From Xylona heveae TC161 (Eukaryota; Ascomycota; Xylonomycetes; Xylonales; Xylonaceae), in contig NW_017264204.1 in the NCBI RefSeq assembly GCF_001619985.1, positions 437,983-501,982 on the forward strand: a DNA stretch of 64,000 nucleotides, in the 5' to 3' direction. A model generated the notes under the pieces. It was given only the letters and a program-made list of their open reading frames with translations. It did no database searches and was not told where the DNA came from. Positions 12,281-22,259 of this stretch are shown here, one piece after another; position 1 is the stretch's first letter, and the number at the start of each line of letters is the position of its first letter. A program made the position numbers and the translations under genes.

Positions 12281-12805
12281 ATGTCCTCTCTACCAGATCC
12301 TCGTCGAATCGTGACGGGCCATGACAAGGACGGCCGGGCCATCTTCGAATCCGATAAGCTTCTGACACCTTACAATTTCCTTGACGACAACACGCCCAAG
12401 GGCAAAGGACAGCTCGAATTTGCCACAATCTGGCGAAGCGATACTATCCCCGCTGATAACCAAGCAGCCTGGGAAGAGCTCAATGACAAACGCATCCCGC
12501 TCAGCACTTCCACTGGGGCTACCGCACGTTACGTCGATTTTCCTCCTGGGCCGAGCGTGATGCATCGGACTGTCTCGCTCGATTTTGGCATCGTGATAAA
12601 GGGGGAAATTGTCCTCGAGCTCGATGATGGAGCCGAGAAGCTGGTCAAAGAGGGGGACGTCGTTGTACAGAGGGGTACAATTCACGCTTGGCATAATCGA
12701 TCAGACAAAAACACCAGAATGCTCTTTGTTTTGTTGCCGGCTAAGCCGATCACTGTTGGAGCAGACAAGGAAGAGTTCGGAGCTACTGTCATTCCCGGTC
12801 ATTAG
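12281..12805 (+). CDS. small cupin-domain protein
   Basis: A single exon of 174 residues with a cupin_2-like beta-barrel core at about residues 75-155: VMHRTVSLDFGIVIKGEIVLEL followed by EGDVVVQRGTIHAWHNRSD. The second cupin motif with its HAWHN is clear; the first is H-poor (MHRT), so metal binding may be altered. Small fungal cupins of this kind occur as stand-alone enzymes or near secondary-metabolite genes; no such cluster is present here and the substrate is unknown. The start at 12281 follows AAA (good fungal context). An in-frame ATG at 12158 would add 41 residues rich in Arg, Ser and hydrophobic residues that could serve as a mitochondrial presequence, so the start is not settled. Confidence 0.85.
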   Translation: MSSLPDPRRIVTGHDKDGRAIFESDKLLTPYNFLDDNTPKGKGQLEFATIWRSDTIPADNQAAWEELNDKRIPLSTSTGATARYVDFPPGPSVMHRTVSLDFGIVIKGEIVLELDDGAEKLVKEGDVVVQRGTIHAWHNRSDKNTRMLFVLLPAKPITVGADKEEFGATVIPGH

Positions 12806-13910
12806 ACCCATTCTGAGAGGTATCGCTCCAGGCCATCTGAATGGACGTGTTCTCTTTTCTAGTGGGACTTCTTGTGTTATACCTGCAACGCCGGCTCGCT
12901 TCTGAAAAGGTTGCACATGCCCAGTGCTTGTGATGGTGACCTGGGATTCTGCAAGGCAATGTTCGAGCTATACTAGAGAAGTTGAAGACTCAAGCAACAT
13001 TCCTCGATCCATACTTGTATGTTATTCGTACGTGAAGAAGCACGTGGGTGGTCAAGTTGAAATTGCCAATCAGAACTCATATATATATCTTACCTTTAGC
13101 TTGGCCGTAAGTAACCGTGCCAGCCCAATTTCCGAGTGACGTCTCCATCGATCCTCAAATAACGGAGTTGCTTTGGATGCCCAAGAAAGTAAATTTACAT
13201 GTTGACCCATTTTCAATATTTAAGGAGTGATGAAGCTGAAAATGACCAGGAAATTTCATGTTCGATCGCAGTAGTCTCCTCTGTTACTGCCATTTAATTC
13301 CTTGGTTCCCTCCGGCTGACCATATCCCAATGCAGGTTGGCCAAGGTTGATTATCCGTTTTCGGCTAGTGCCCGTCGGCCTGAATTTAGTTCAGCTTCAA
13401 GAAATCCCACTTTTTGACACGATCTGCCTATTCTTCACTTTACCCCAGATCTTCCAGGTTTCGCGCCTTGGACAAGTATACAGAGTTTCTCTTCCGTCGT
13501 CATTTCTTCAGGCGACTCACCGTCGACTAAAAAGGAGAGTTACATTACCATCTATGGGCCGGTCGTCGATCTCGTTCAACTCAATTTCATCTGTTACGAC
13601 ACTTCCACATCGTCTCTCTGGGACAGAGGTGGATTGTGACCTCAAGGAATCCGCTCTATCGCCGAATACCTCATTCGCCTCAGTGAGCTGGCTACTGGCA
13701 TTAAGTCCGTCCTGAGCTGGGCGGACGGTAAACTTTTAAAAAAAAGTACACGACATACTCTTTGGATGTTCCCTTGATCCGTCTTTTCTATGACGGCGCC
13801 CGCCATCCGCTGAGGAAAGGTATAGCTGAGTGGGTTATTCAACTTGATAAGAGGCGCGAGCTGTTCTATTGGGACAAAACGTTGCATCCCAAGGCGGAAG
13901 ACCGGAAGAG
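12806..13910. other. intergenic region, no gene seen
   Basis: This lies between the cupin and kinase genes. The open frame 13347-13715 has no recognisable features. The last few hundred bases probably carry the kinase promoter or 5' UTR; an upstream non-coding exon cannot be excluded. Confidence 0.45.
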
Positions 13911-15854
13911 ATGTTTGCATTCGACGCGACCGACAAGCACTTTGCGACCAAGGGACAAGAGGCTAACGATGGCCTCCCGGCGGATCGATCTCATAACCAC
14001 ACCGATAGAGTCGCATCCGACGACTTTGAGGTTAGGGACAGACGGCCATCCCAGGATGACACTTGGATCACCCCAGGTTTTGCGGGTGAAAGCCCGGTAG
14101 ACGTGCGACCCATAACGCAAGATAACCCTCAGCGCCGAGCTGACCAAGAGACTGCACTTCACTCCAAACCTAGCACCGTAAAGCCTAGGGAGAATACTTC
14201 AGAAGCTGGCCGACCTAGCACCGATACTGCTCAAAATGGGGCGAAGCTTCGTAGTCATCTTGACGGCCGCGGACGCCAGAATGCTGGAATTCCTCCCGTT
14301 CCCGGAGACAAAGCTGCCAAAAGAAAGAAGAAGAAGGAGATGAAAAAAGCCGCGCCCGCGCTTCAAACCATTCGAGGATTCACTCCTGCGCCCTCGGGAG
14401 ACGAGGATTCGGATCATTCCACAGCAACGAACTACTCCAGCCACCCTCTCAAGATGAAAGACTGGGCAAGCCCCTTTAGTAGTCCAACATCGCGGCCACT
14501 TTCATCTTGCTCACACGGAGGGATCAGCGCATTGAAGCTGAAGGTCGACAATTTGAGCCTCGATGCCACTTCAGAAAAGGGTGGCCCGTCCAAGGATCAA
14601 ATGGAGCCTGAGGCGGGAGATAGTGGGGATAGCGTGTCATCTGAAGCGCGCAGTGATGTCGATGCTGGAGAAATGACAACTTATACAGTGCCGTTGGAAC
14701 ACGACTTTGTTAGCCCGGATGCAGTTCAGAAGCCGGTCGACGGACGACCAGAAGCCCCTCTGGCGGAGCATCCTCTGGTGCGCAAAATGGCGGCGTCAGA
14801 CTTTGAGCCGCTCAACTGCCTTGGCAAAGGCACCTTTGGAACTGTACTCCTTGTGAAGCAGAAAGCCACCGGCAGGCTATACGCGCAGAAGCAATTCCGT
14901 AAAGCTTCACTGACTGTCCATAAACGACTGGTAGAGCAGACCAAGACTGAGCGAGTCATCCTCGAGAGCGTCAACCGGCACCCTTTTGTGGTTAAACTAT
15001 ACTACGCGTTTCAGGACCATGAGAAGTTGTACTTGATCCTTGAGTATGCCCAAGGTGGAGAACTCTTTACTCACCTTGCCATGGAGCGCATGTTTTCGGA
15101 GGATGTCGCAGCCTTTTACATGGCCGAGATGGTTCTTGCGCTCGAGCATCTACATCAGAATGTTGGCGTCGTCTATCGAGACCTCAAGCCGGAAAACTGC
15201 CTGCTCGACTCTGAAGGCCACCTGCTCCTAACCGACTTTGGCCTTAGCAAAGTTGCAGTCGATGGGGACCACTGCAAGTCAGTCCTCGGTACCATAGAAT
15301 ACATGGCACCTGAGGTTGTCCAAGGCAACAATTACAATCACGCAGTCGACTGGTGGTCACTTGGAGCTCTTGGTTTCGATCTCTTGACCGGTTCCCCTCC
15401 CTTCCAAGGAAACAACCATGCCAAGATTCAGGAGCGCATCCTAAAGCAAAAGCTCTCACTTCCCTATTTTCTCAGCCCCGATGCAAAAGACTTGTTAACT
15501 AGATTGCTTCGGAAAGAGCCCAACCGTCGCCTGGGTGCAAATATGCCCAAAGACCTGCAGATAATCAGGAAGCATCGATTCTTTAGGAAAATTGATTGGA
15601 AGAAGCTGGAACGTCGGGAGCTCGAGCCGCCGATTAAGCCCCTCATCACCGACCCTGCTCTCGCGGAAAATTTTTCCAAAGATTTTACTGACCTGGCGCT
15701 GAGCCCTGTTGTACAGTGCGGCATGGACATGGCAGCGGCAGCAAATGCAAACAGACCTAAGCTCGACGCTGATCCATTTGGTGGATTCAGCTTTGTTGCT
15801 AGCCACTCTTTGCTCGCTCATGATCATGAAGACGGGTTCCATTTCGAGACCTAA
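13911..15854 (+). CDS. AGC-family serine/threonine kinase (S6K/Psk1-like)
   Basis: A single exon of 647 residues. About 295 N-terminal residues are hydrophilic and probably disordered, with a Lys-rich patch (KRKKKKEMKKA). The kinase domain spans about 296-556: glycine loop GKGTFGTV, ATP lysine in YAQKQF, YRDLKPEN catalytic loop, DFGLSK, MAPEV. The C-terminal extension ends in a hydrophobic motif FGGFSF with Ser627, as in S6K, Psk1 and Sck kinases, which are phosphorylated there by TOR-type kinases. The activation-segment site is Ser457 in KSVLGTIEY, where most AGC kinases have Thr-Phe-Cys. The family acts in nutrient signalling; the specific assignment is inference. The start is the first ATG in the frame and the upstream frame has no other ATG. 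Confidence 0.88.
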   Translation: MFAFDATDKHFATKGQEANDGLPADRSHNHTDRVASDDFEVRDRRPSQDDTWITPGFAGESPVDVRPITQDNPQRRADQETALHSKPSTVKPRENTSEAGRPSTDTAQNGAKLRSHLDGRGRQNAGIPPVPGDKAAKRKKKKEMKKAAPALQTIRGFTPAPSGDEDSDHSTATNYSSHPLKMKDWASPFSSPTSRPLSSCSHGGISALKLKVDNLSLDATSEKGGPSKDQMEPEAGDSGDSVSSEARSDVDAGEMTTYTVPLEHDFVSPDAVQKPVDGRPEAPLAEHPLVRKMAASDFEPLNCLGKGTFGTVLLVKQKATGRLYAQKQFRKASLTVHKRLVEQTKTERVILESVNRHPFVVKLYYAFQDHEKLYLILEYAQGGELFTHLAMERMFSEDVAAFYMAEMVLALEHLHQNVGVVYRDLKPENCLLDSEGHLLLTDFGLSKVAVDGDHCKSVLGTIEYMAPEVVQGNNYNHAVDWWSLGALGFDLLTGSPPFQGNNHAKIQERILKQKLSLPYFLSPDAKDLLTRLLRKEPNRRLGANMPKDLQIIRKHRFFRKIDWKKLERRELEPPIKPLITDPALAENFSKDFTDLALSPVVQCGMDMAAAANANRPKLDADPFGGFSFVASHSLLAHDHEDGFHFET

Positions 15855-16624
15855 TCTTTATTATCGACTCTCAAAACCTTGCATACATAAAATTCTAGTT
15901 GGCGTCTTGGGAGTTTTGTCTTTGCTCATTAATCTAATGCTTTTTTTTTTCCGAGGTTGAAAGTTTACATGCATATCATAATTCGCTTGGCATCAACATC
16001 AATCCTACTTTTATTGCTTTGCTCTTACGCTTCTAAATATTCTGCTCCGCTGGGCGTAATGTTTTACTTTGCTCTGCTACTCTTGATGACTTTGCAATCA
16101 TTATTATATGTGCTTCTGCTTTTCTTTTACCATATCCAGAAGACTAGAATAAGATGTAGGTATTGTCTTGTGGCTCACAGATCTTAGAAGTTCCGACACG
16201 AGCGTACACCAATATGGCCGTTATAATCATATTTGTATTAAACCATTGAGAATATACGATTATCATTAAGCTAAATTCTTTGAGCTCATAATGCTCCGCA
16301 TATATAGAAATAATAAGATACGTCAGTCTGATCGAAAGAAGGGAGTTTCCGTCCGATTAAGTCCCAGAAAAACTGATATGGAAACTGGTATGCTGTGTAT
16401 AGAGTAATCCTTGAAGGTAATGAAGCGGCATAAAAACTAATATCCGATGTGGGTATCTTCTGACGCGAGTCAGCATTCTGGTCTAAAAACAAATTTACGC
16501 AATACAAGGATGAACAATTTCGTCGTCGATTACTGCCATTGATATCTTTGGTTTCGTTGTTCGTGAATATATTGATGACGTTCTTTATCAGATTTGCTGT
16601 TCACGAGGTCATGGTTGCCCGTCA
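15855..16624. other. convergent intergenic region, no gene seen
   Basis: AT-rich DNA between the convergent kinase and BTB genes; it presumably holds both 3' UTRs. No supported frame or repeat. Confidence 0.5.
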
Positions 16625-17538
16625 CTAAAGGAAACAAAGATATAAGTAAGCCACGTCCTCAACATTAGTCATGGAGAGAGGAGCTGGAGTAAATATGTGG
16701 CTCCAAAGGTTAACAAGTGATAGAAAAGCAGGGACGACTTGCGTGGCATCCATAAGGTCATCCAGATGGTTGCACATAGCAACAAATAAGTCGAAGAAGA
16801 GCTTCCCGCCAATTTCCATCTCCATCTGCATTGTGCCGCTTCGCTTGAACGTCTCACGGCATTGGATAATGAGAGCCAGATAGTGGGCTCGCAGGCGAGA
16901 TTCAGAGTCTGGAGTATTGTCGTACGCAAAGCGAGCGGACCGCAACACTGTTGCTACTTCAATGCCACTCTGGAGGCCTTGTTTACGGAGTGCTAAACGC
17001 TTGAGTTCCTCTAGGCCGTATTTCTCCGCGTACGAATAGACGACGGTTTCTCTAAGAATCAATCCGTCAAGTCCAGCAACACTGATTGTCGGACGCTGGC
17101 CCCGAGCTTCTACCTCATTTGGGTTTTGATACGGATGGCCATCCTCGATTCGTTCCAAATACCAAGCATCGTGCTTCTTGTCGTGAAGCAGACGCGGTGA
17201 ATAGTCTCCCTTATAGAGATATTCAAGAATACAGGAGAAAGCTTCTGGCTCTTCATCAGACAGCACGACCCTTCGGGTGTTGGCGGAATCGAAACTAGCC
17301 GTCCGACAAGCGTTTCGGAGGTAGGGAGAGGCAGAGAGAACGTCCTGATGAGCTGCAAATAGACGCTGCTCACGTCCGACTACGAGGGTTACGATTGGGG
17401 ACGTGAGAGAGCTACGTTTCGGCTGTTAGCATCGATTTCCTTGGAGATTTCTTCGAAAGGCCCTCGCGGAATATCGGGTATGTTATAGCCGGCTATATGA
17501 GAATGAAGATGTGCTCACCCTTCTACAGGCGAAGCCAT
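16625..17538 (-). CDS. BTB/POZ domain protein
   Basis: Two exons: a 20 bp first exon, 17538-17519 (MASPVEG), and 17411-16625, separated by a 107 bp intron; 268 residues. The N-terminal BTB fold is visible: SPIVTLVVGREQRLFAAHQD, then LSASPYLRNAC and VVLSDEEPEAFSCILEYLYKG, with an inserted charged loop before the last helices. The rest is helical with no second domain. Fungal BTB-only proteins are numerous; some bind Cul3-type ligases, most are uncharacterised. The short first exon was deduced because its splice restores the start of the BTB strand and phase. Confidence 0.82.
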
Positions 17539-19368
17539 GTCGAGGTTTGGCAGCGTCGAGTCGCGCTTTTTTGTCAAGTGTTTGACAAGGCTCTCCTTGC
17601 CGGCACGATTTTTGAAGCCTCGAGGATGTTGTATCATGTTTGATACTGCACCTGGGCAGGTATGTTCTGAGCCTTGAAGCCGGTAGAGGGATCGGAACGG
17701 CCAGGAATCGGGAAGTTTAGAAAAAACCAATACGTGGAAAGATTAGAAGTGTTATTGTTTACAACAGACCCTGAGGAATCCCCCTCAGAGGGTCTCATTC
17801 AGCAGACTGGAAATGAGCCATATGCTCTTCCACTGAGCCTCCCTGAAAGGCTTCGCCCTGAAATCTGCGGCACACTGGGGTTGCTAACGTCGGAGGAGGA
17901 GGAATGGAGTAAGAGAAATGGCGGAAGGAGAAAGAAGACGATCAGTTGGACATCTTGTCTGCCTGATGGACCCCTTCGCAGTCATGTGACGGCACCAACC
18001 TTGACGTACGAGTGTATCACGCGTCCCATATAATCGATGATCCCAGGGTATATCGATCGTTTTTTTAACTTCCATTAGGTTCTTTGATGACGAAAGTTCC
18101 GAATACCTCAGAATCCAACATCATTATGATGATGACGGATTTTTGAAAGAATAAAAAGGGCAAATCTATTTTTGGAGCATCCGACAAGCCGGAACCCAGG
18201 ATGCTTGCATGATCTGACAGCAAGGAGCAACTGAGCTTATAGCTGCGCTGGATCCAGGGACCTTGATAAACTCGATGATCAGGGTGAGAAGTCTATTCTC
18301 CTCAGTAGTTATTTTTATAAGTACCCTGGTGAAAGCATACTTTTCAAAAAAGCCTCGATCAGCTCAAGAATGTTGGTCAATTATTGGTTGGATCCCTCTA
18401 ATTGCTTCTCCTCCTTGAAAGTTTCGCTGACGATATAATTAGCAGTCCAGGAGCTGCCGGGTCGCTTATCATGTGGTGGTGATTGGCTCCAATCAAGCCT
18501 CCTCGCTGGAGGAGGGAGACTGCAAATGGCGACTTCCCCTTCGCCAATGGAGCTTACTGACGATGACAAGCCACTGGAGCTGCTCCTTCCAAAGAGCTCC
18601 TTGTCAAGCCTCTCTTTATTCTTAGCACGACCAAATATGGGAGTTTCCACAATCCCTGGCAAAGAATGCAGTAGTGGATGAAATTATACCAAATATTTAT
18701 GAACATCTGATAATACAAATCTGTGCAAATGTTATGCATCCCGCTCTCAAGGCGCCACCCCTGCTCTGGTCCGTGTCGCGTGGGGACGCACGGGCGAGCG
18801 ATGGCGATTCAGCCGCAGCGGATCGTTAAGAGGCACGCGCTCGTCGCATTGCGGGTCTCTGTGATTCCAATTCCTCAATTCTATTCCATCACTCTAGGAG
18901 ACAGAGATAGAGATGACCATAGAGAAACGAGCAAAAGCACTGTGATCTCGCGGGTTCGAGAAATCAACCTATCTCATCAAATTGGGGATTTGGGCCCCGT
19001 TTCGCTCGTTGAATCTCCGCAGCGGAGCGCCCCGTGCGGGCCGACGCGGCGAATGCGAAACTGGTAGGCTGTGTTTCCCAGCATCACCGATATTGCCTAA
19101 TGACGTTATCCAGGTTATACTTGATGATTGCTCTGATTTGTCCCTTTTATATTAGAAACGTCATATAGAATTTTTTTTTGGACTCAGCTTTTGACCTAGA
19201 GACGCCGCGTCACATTAGGCAGCCCGGTAGGGCCATTGGAAGTCAGTCAGAACGTCCCAGTTGAGCTAGAACCGACGAAGATCTTTTATATCTTATGAGC
19301 CTACATGGAATATCAAATATACTCCCCGGTTATTATACGACTGAGTTGATGAAAAGCTCATTCTAGCC
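17539..19368. other. 1.8 kb divergent intergenic region with a GC-rich island
   Basis: This separates the divergent BTB and DUF3433 genes. No gene is supported. The subregion 18730-19070 is noticeably GC-rich and contains a short perfect palindrome, CTCCGC-A-GCGGAG, near 19016. An open frame at 18723-19067 plus has no recognisable features. Confidence 0.45.
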
Positions 19369-22259
19369 ATGAACGGGCTTGGGCTTTTTATTGACTCTTC
19401 CTCGCGCCAGAGCGGCGGAGGTTCAGTCGAGGGGAACGGCGCCGCTGGACCTTCCACTTCGTCCCTATCCAGTTCAGCCTTTTCGCATAATGATACAGAG
19501 ATTGCGGGTCCGTCCTTGACACCTGATGCGCGAAAATGGGGGCGATCTTCCTATCCACCATCTCTACCACCAGGGTCAGAGCCGGCATATGCTATGCCTT
19601 CACCACCGGCTCTTCCAACATTCCCTTCAGATACGGCTTATAGTCCGCTGGTCCAGGACATGGGAGGTCAAAGTCCAATTTCTCAAAAGCCGGACATTCT
19701 TTCTCGATCAGCCACTGTTCTCAAAGCAACGAATCGAAAATTGGTGGGAACCATTCGTCGTTCAATCCGGTCCCCCATCAACCCTCTCAGTCCGGCTTAC
19801 AAGAACTCGACCAATCAGTACAAGGCATTGGATGATGACGAGGATAATCAGTCAAAACAAAAGGGTGTCCAGCAGTCTACGAGAGAAATTGATAACTCTC
19901 GCGAAGACGACGAGCCCGTAAACTTTGACGTTACTTCATTTACTGGGCCGTCAATTGCGCTTAAGACGATAAATGCGGAATCATCTGCAGAAGAGGAATC
20001 CCAAGATAATGGGACCATTTCCGAGTTCAACCGGCTCGAATCGCAAGGGAAGCTGACCGGGGGGCTGGGGAAGGGCATGGAGCATTTGGTCACTCTCCAG
20101 CTGGCCCAGGATTCGCCGGCCGGTGCTAAGGAATCAATTGAACCGCAAAGGCCTATAACCATTGATGGCAAACTCTCCCGATACAGAACAATCAGGGAAG
20201 CTGGGCAAAGAGAAGCAAAACAACGCGGGGAGATGATTGTTGTCGAAGGTAACCCGTTGCCGATTAGTTTTTTTCTCTCCCCAAGTCACAATCAGAGGAC
20301 ATACTGACTCTTTACTTAGATTCGGTTCCTGCGATTGACTTGAGTTCTCTTGCCGGAGGTGAATCTTCTGACAAGAATGATACCCGTCGCAGCACTATGC
20401 CGATCAACGAAGGGAAAAGGTCTTACTTCCCTCCTCCTGGTAAGTTACAATGGTTGTGCGAGCACGCGTGCACTTCTGACACTGCTTCAGACCCGAATAT
20501 GCCGAATTGGCGACCTTTCTCAATGCGTCGGCCATACATCACCATGCTGATTCTCGTTTCCTTATTGCTTGGTGGAGTCCAAGAATATCTTTATCAAAGG
20601 TCTGCTTGGCTGGCAGGAAAAAATCGAGGCTTGATCGAGTTCAGATCAGCTCAATCAATCAGTATATCCAACTACTTCGCTTGGAAGTATATGCCGACGA
20701 TAGTCCTTGTGACATACGGTGTGCTCTGGCAAATTGTCGACTACGAGGTGAAACGTCTCGAGCCTTATTATCAATTATCGAAACCAGATGGGGCACTTGC
20801 CGCCCATTCCCTCAACCTTGATTATCTCACATACTGGAGCTATCTGGCGCCCGTTAAAGCCTTGCGCTACAGACAATGGGCCGTGGTGTCGTCTTCTGTT
20901 GCTACCTTATTGGCAGGCGGACTCGTGCCAACGCTACAGTCTGCTTCTGTCACGCTCTACCCCGATTCCAAAAACCGACGGGTCAATGAACTGAAATTTG
21001 TACGCATCAATCCAATATGGTCAAGGCTTTTGACCACATCTCTTGTCCTCGTGGCTGTGCTAGGCCTCATTCTCATGCTACAGCTCCGACGCCGGTCTGG
21101 TCTGCTCAGCGATCCCAAGGGCATTGCTGGAATTGCTGCGATGGCCCAAAAGAGCCATATCCTCATGGACTTTTCGGGCCTTGACACTGCAAAGCCGGAC
21201 GTGATCCATCAGAAGCTGCGCTACCAGCGATATATCTTGTACAAGTCTTGCTTTTGGCAAGGCGAATACGTCGGACACGATACTGACGAGCCTGGGATTG
21301 TTCCAAACGCAAATCACCATAATCCCCACCCGCCCATGCTTCGGCTGAAAGCAGGCATACCTTTTATCGCATTCATGATCATAGTCATGATCCTCATCCC
21401 AGTCTTCACCTTTACTTCCGCCAACATTGTGACCGAGAAACTCCCCTTTCTCTTCACCGCCATGGCCGTCCTTATCAAACTCAGCTGGGGCACGCTCGAA
21501 TGCGACGTGCGTATGATCGAGCCCTTTTACATTCTCTCCAAACGAAATGCGCCCCCAAAGACCCTCACGCTCGACTACACGGGAACTGTGCCGGGGTACA
21601 TCATCTTTCATTCCCTCATCAACAAACACTTTCTCATCTCCCTCGTCGGCATCGGCGCAATTGCCACTGAAGTGCTTACCGTCTGTGTATCCTCTTTTGC
21701 CGTCAAGGGCAGCGACTTTTTCCCTGCCCACAACAACAACAACAACAACACCACCACCCCCGCCGCCGCTGACCATTCTCTTACACACAGCCTCTTCGCT
21801 CGACTCCCCCAGGCCCTGAGTACTAGTCCCAATATGAACACTACCGCTCCTGACCCCAGACAGCAATTGGGCGGCGACCAAACCGTCCGGTCATTCTGGA
21901 TCTCTTTTTCCCTCGCCCAACTCATCCTCCTCTTTCTCATCCTCGCCGCCACCCTCGTCTACCTCCGTCGGCGGCACGCCTTTCTGCCCCGCCAGCCAAA
22001 CACCATTGCTAGCATCCTGGCGTTTATCCACCAGAGCACCATGCTCTGGCAATTCATCGACACGGAACGCATGGACTCGCGCACCATGACACAGCATCTC
22101 ACGGCCCTAGGCCAGACATACGGCCTTGGCGTCTTTCGCGGCCGCGACGGCGAGGACCATTGTGGCGTGGATAGAGAACCGCTCATTAGCGATTATCGCC
22201 ACGGTCACAAATATGATTTTGCCCGCCAGAATCGTGTCGAGAATTGGGAGGTTCTGTAG
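19369..22259 (+). CDS. DUF3433 multi-pass membrane protein
   Basis: Three exons, 19369-20248, 20320-20439 and 20491-22259, give 922 residues. The first ~340 residues are Ser/Pro-rich and disordered. Two tandem copies of the fungal DUF3433 unit follow, at about 346-500 and 618-740. Each has membrane segments around a conserved stretch: WQIVDYEVKRLEPYYQLS in copy one and LECDVRMIEPFYILSKR in copy two. Two more hydrophobic segments lie near 490-580 and the C-terminus. Function is unknown in the family; a plasma or endomembrane location is likely. The 51 bp second intron is divisible by three and has no stop, so a retained form would add 17 residues. A run of six Asn from an AAC microsatellite lies in a loop at 21730-21750. 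Confidence 0.87.

Noticed and set aside
18940-18975. GGTTCGAG word resembling a tRNA B box
   Set aside because: No matching A box or foldable cloverleaf upstream, and the B-box consensus is incomplete.
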